Positions 15,140 through 15,859 of a stretch of DNA of 15,859 nucleotides are shown here, piece by piece. The notes under the pieces are model-generated. The model had not been told where the DNA came from. It saw only the letters and a list, made by a program, of their open reading frames with translations, and did no database searches. Numbering within the stretch: position 1 is the first letter of the stretch; each line of letters begins with the position of its first letter. Origin of the DNA: Rhizobiales bacterium UBA697 (GTDB lineage Bacteria > Pseudomonadota > Alphaproteobacteria > Rhizobiales > Ancalomicrobiaceae); assembly GCA_002298965.1 (NCBI GenBank), contig DBMN01000351.1:1-15859 (forward strand). Reading direction: 5' to 3'. The translations under genes were made by a program, and so were the position numbers.

Positions 15140-15859
15140 ATGGCGGTCACCGGTCGAAATGGATCCATCGTCGAGCGGGGCGGGCGCGATCGCCTGTTCC
15201 TCGTCGCCGACGATCTCACCGGGGCGCTCGACGCGGCCGCCCGCTTCGCCGCGCCCGCGGACCCGGTCGCCGTGACCTGGAGCGTGCCGGTCGGCGTGCC
15301 GGCCCGTGCCCTCGCCCTCGATTCCGGCACCCGTGAGGTCTCGCCCGCCGCGGCGCGCGCCGCCCTCGCCGAACGCCTGCGCCATCTGCCGCCGGTCGCC
15401 GAGACGCTGTTCTACGCCAAGCTCGACAGCCTGCTGCGCGGCAACGCCGCCGCCGAACTCGCCGTCTGGCTCGAGGCGCTGGCGCCCGATGCCTGCATCA
15501 TTGCCCCGGCCTTCCCCTTCCAGGGCCGCGTCACCATCGACGGCCGCCAGCATCGCGTCGTCGACGGTCGGCCCGCCCCGGTCGCCTGCGATCTCGTCGC
15601 CGAACTCGAGGCCCTCGGTATCGCCGTCGCCCGCGCCCGCCCCGGCGACGCGGTGTCGGCGGGCGTGACGATGTTCGACGCCGCGACCGACGACGATCTC
15701 GCCGCGATCGTCGCCGCCGGCCGCGCCTTCTCGGGAACCGTGCTGTGGTGCGGCAGCGGCGGCCTCGCCGCGATGCTCGCCGACGCCACCCGGACGACGA
15801 GCGACGTGCTGCCGCGCGTCGAGGCACCCGTCCTCGGCCTCTTCGGCACCGATCATCCG
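15140..15859 (+). CDS. Four-carbon acid sugar kinase family protein (DUF1537), 3'-truncated by window
   Basis: 240 residues are visible and the frame is open to the last base. The N-terminal domain has the family's hallmarks in order: VADDLTGALD (22-31), KLDSLLRGN (94-102), PAFPFQGR (123-130), then CGSGGLA (about residue 213). The ATP-binding C-terminal domain should follow outside the window; full-length members have about 420 residues. These enzymes phosphorylate C4 sugar acids such as D-threonate or D-erythronate in the cytoplasm, upstream of a PdxA2-type dehydrogenase. The start is supported by GAGAAGGA (15123-15130), about 9 bases before the ATG, and by the promoter candidate upstream. 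The divergent FCD regulator is the probable controller. Exact substrate is undetermined. Confidence 0.9.
   Translation, partial: MAVTGRNGSIVERGGRDRLFLVADDLTGALDAAARFAAPADPVAVTWSVPVGVPARALALDSGTREVSPAAARAALAERLRHLPPVAETLFYAKLDSLLRGNAAAELAVWLEALAPDACIIAPAFPFQGRVTIDGRQHRVVDGRPAPVACDLVAELEALGIAVARARPGDAVSAGVTMFDAATDDDLAAIVAAGRAFSGTVLWCGSGGLAAMLADATRTTSDVLPRVEAPVLGLFGTDHP

Overview
This is a GC-rich window with genes packed on both strands and almost every wobble position G or C. The gene families (peptide ABC operons with translational coupling, FCD-type GntR regulators, an AcoR-like sigma-54 activator, an autotransporter-barrel remnant) suggest the chromosome of an alphaproteobacterium, probably of the Hyphomicrobiales/Rhizobiales type. 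That placement is inferred from gene content only. I see no rRNA, tRNA, CRISPR array, prophage or insertion sequence.

Left end (1-2976): the C-terminal part of a sigma-54-dependent activator is followed by a two-domain flavin-containing monooxygenase. Between them lie dyad half-sites placed like an upstream activating sequence and an exact -24/-12 promoter (TGGCAC-N5-TTGC). A strong intrinsic terminator closes the gene. This is a self-contained, inducible oxygenation unit with its own regulator.

Scar (about 2977-3336): a stretch with no complete gene. It holds a hairpin and a short frame that resembles a fragment of an autotransporter beta-barrel.

Centre (3337-12354): a GntR/FCD regulator on the minus strand is divergent from a peptide-type ABC importer. 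The importer genes are a Tat-dependent binding protein, two permeases and two ATPases, followed by a gamma-glutamyltranspeptidase-family enzyme with no signal peptide. Most junctions are ATGA overlaps. The layout suggests import of a gamma-glutamyl or similar amide-containing compound and its hydrolysis in the cytoplasm. After a 12-bp hairpin comes a bile-acid:sodium-symporter-like membrane protein, which may be partly co-transcribed.

Right-centre (12412-13941): a small MerR regulator is divergent from an NAD(P)-dependent extended SDR. Between them is a textbook MerR-type promoter with a 19-bp spacer carrying a perfect 14-bp palindrome.

Right end (13987-15859): a second FCD regulator is divergent, across a 373-bp AT-richer gap, from the start of a four-carbon acid sugar kinase (DUF1537 type) that runs off the window. 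This looks like the edge of a threonate/erythronate-type sugar-acid catabolic operon.

Overall the window is a series of regulator-plus-catabolic modules, each with its own control region. I found no convincing new defence system or mobile element. The most useful signals are the promoter/operator architectures, the transporter-plus-cytosolic-GGT operon and the autotransporter scar.
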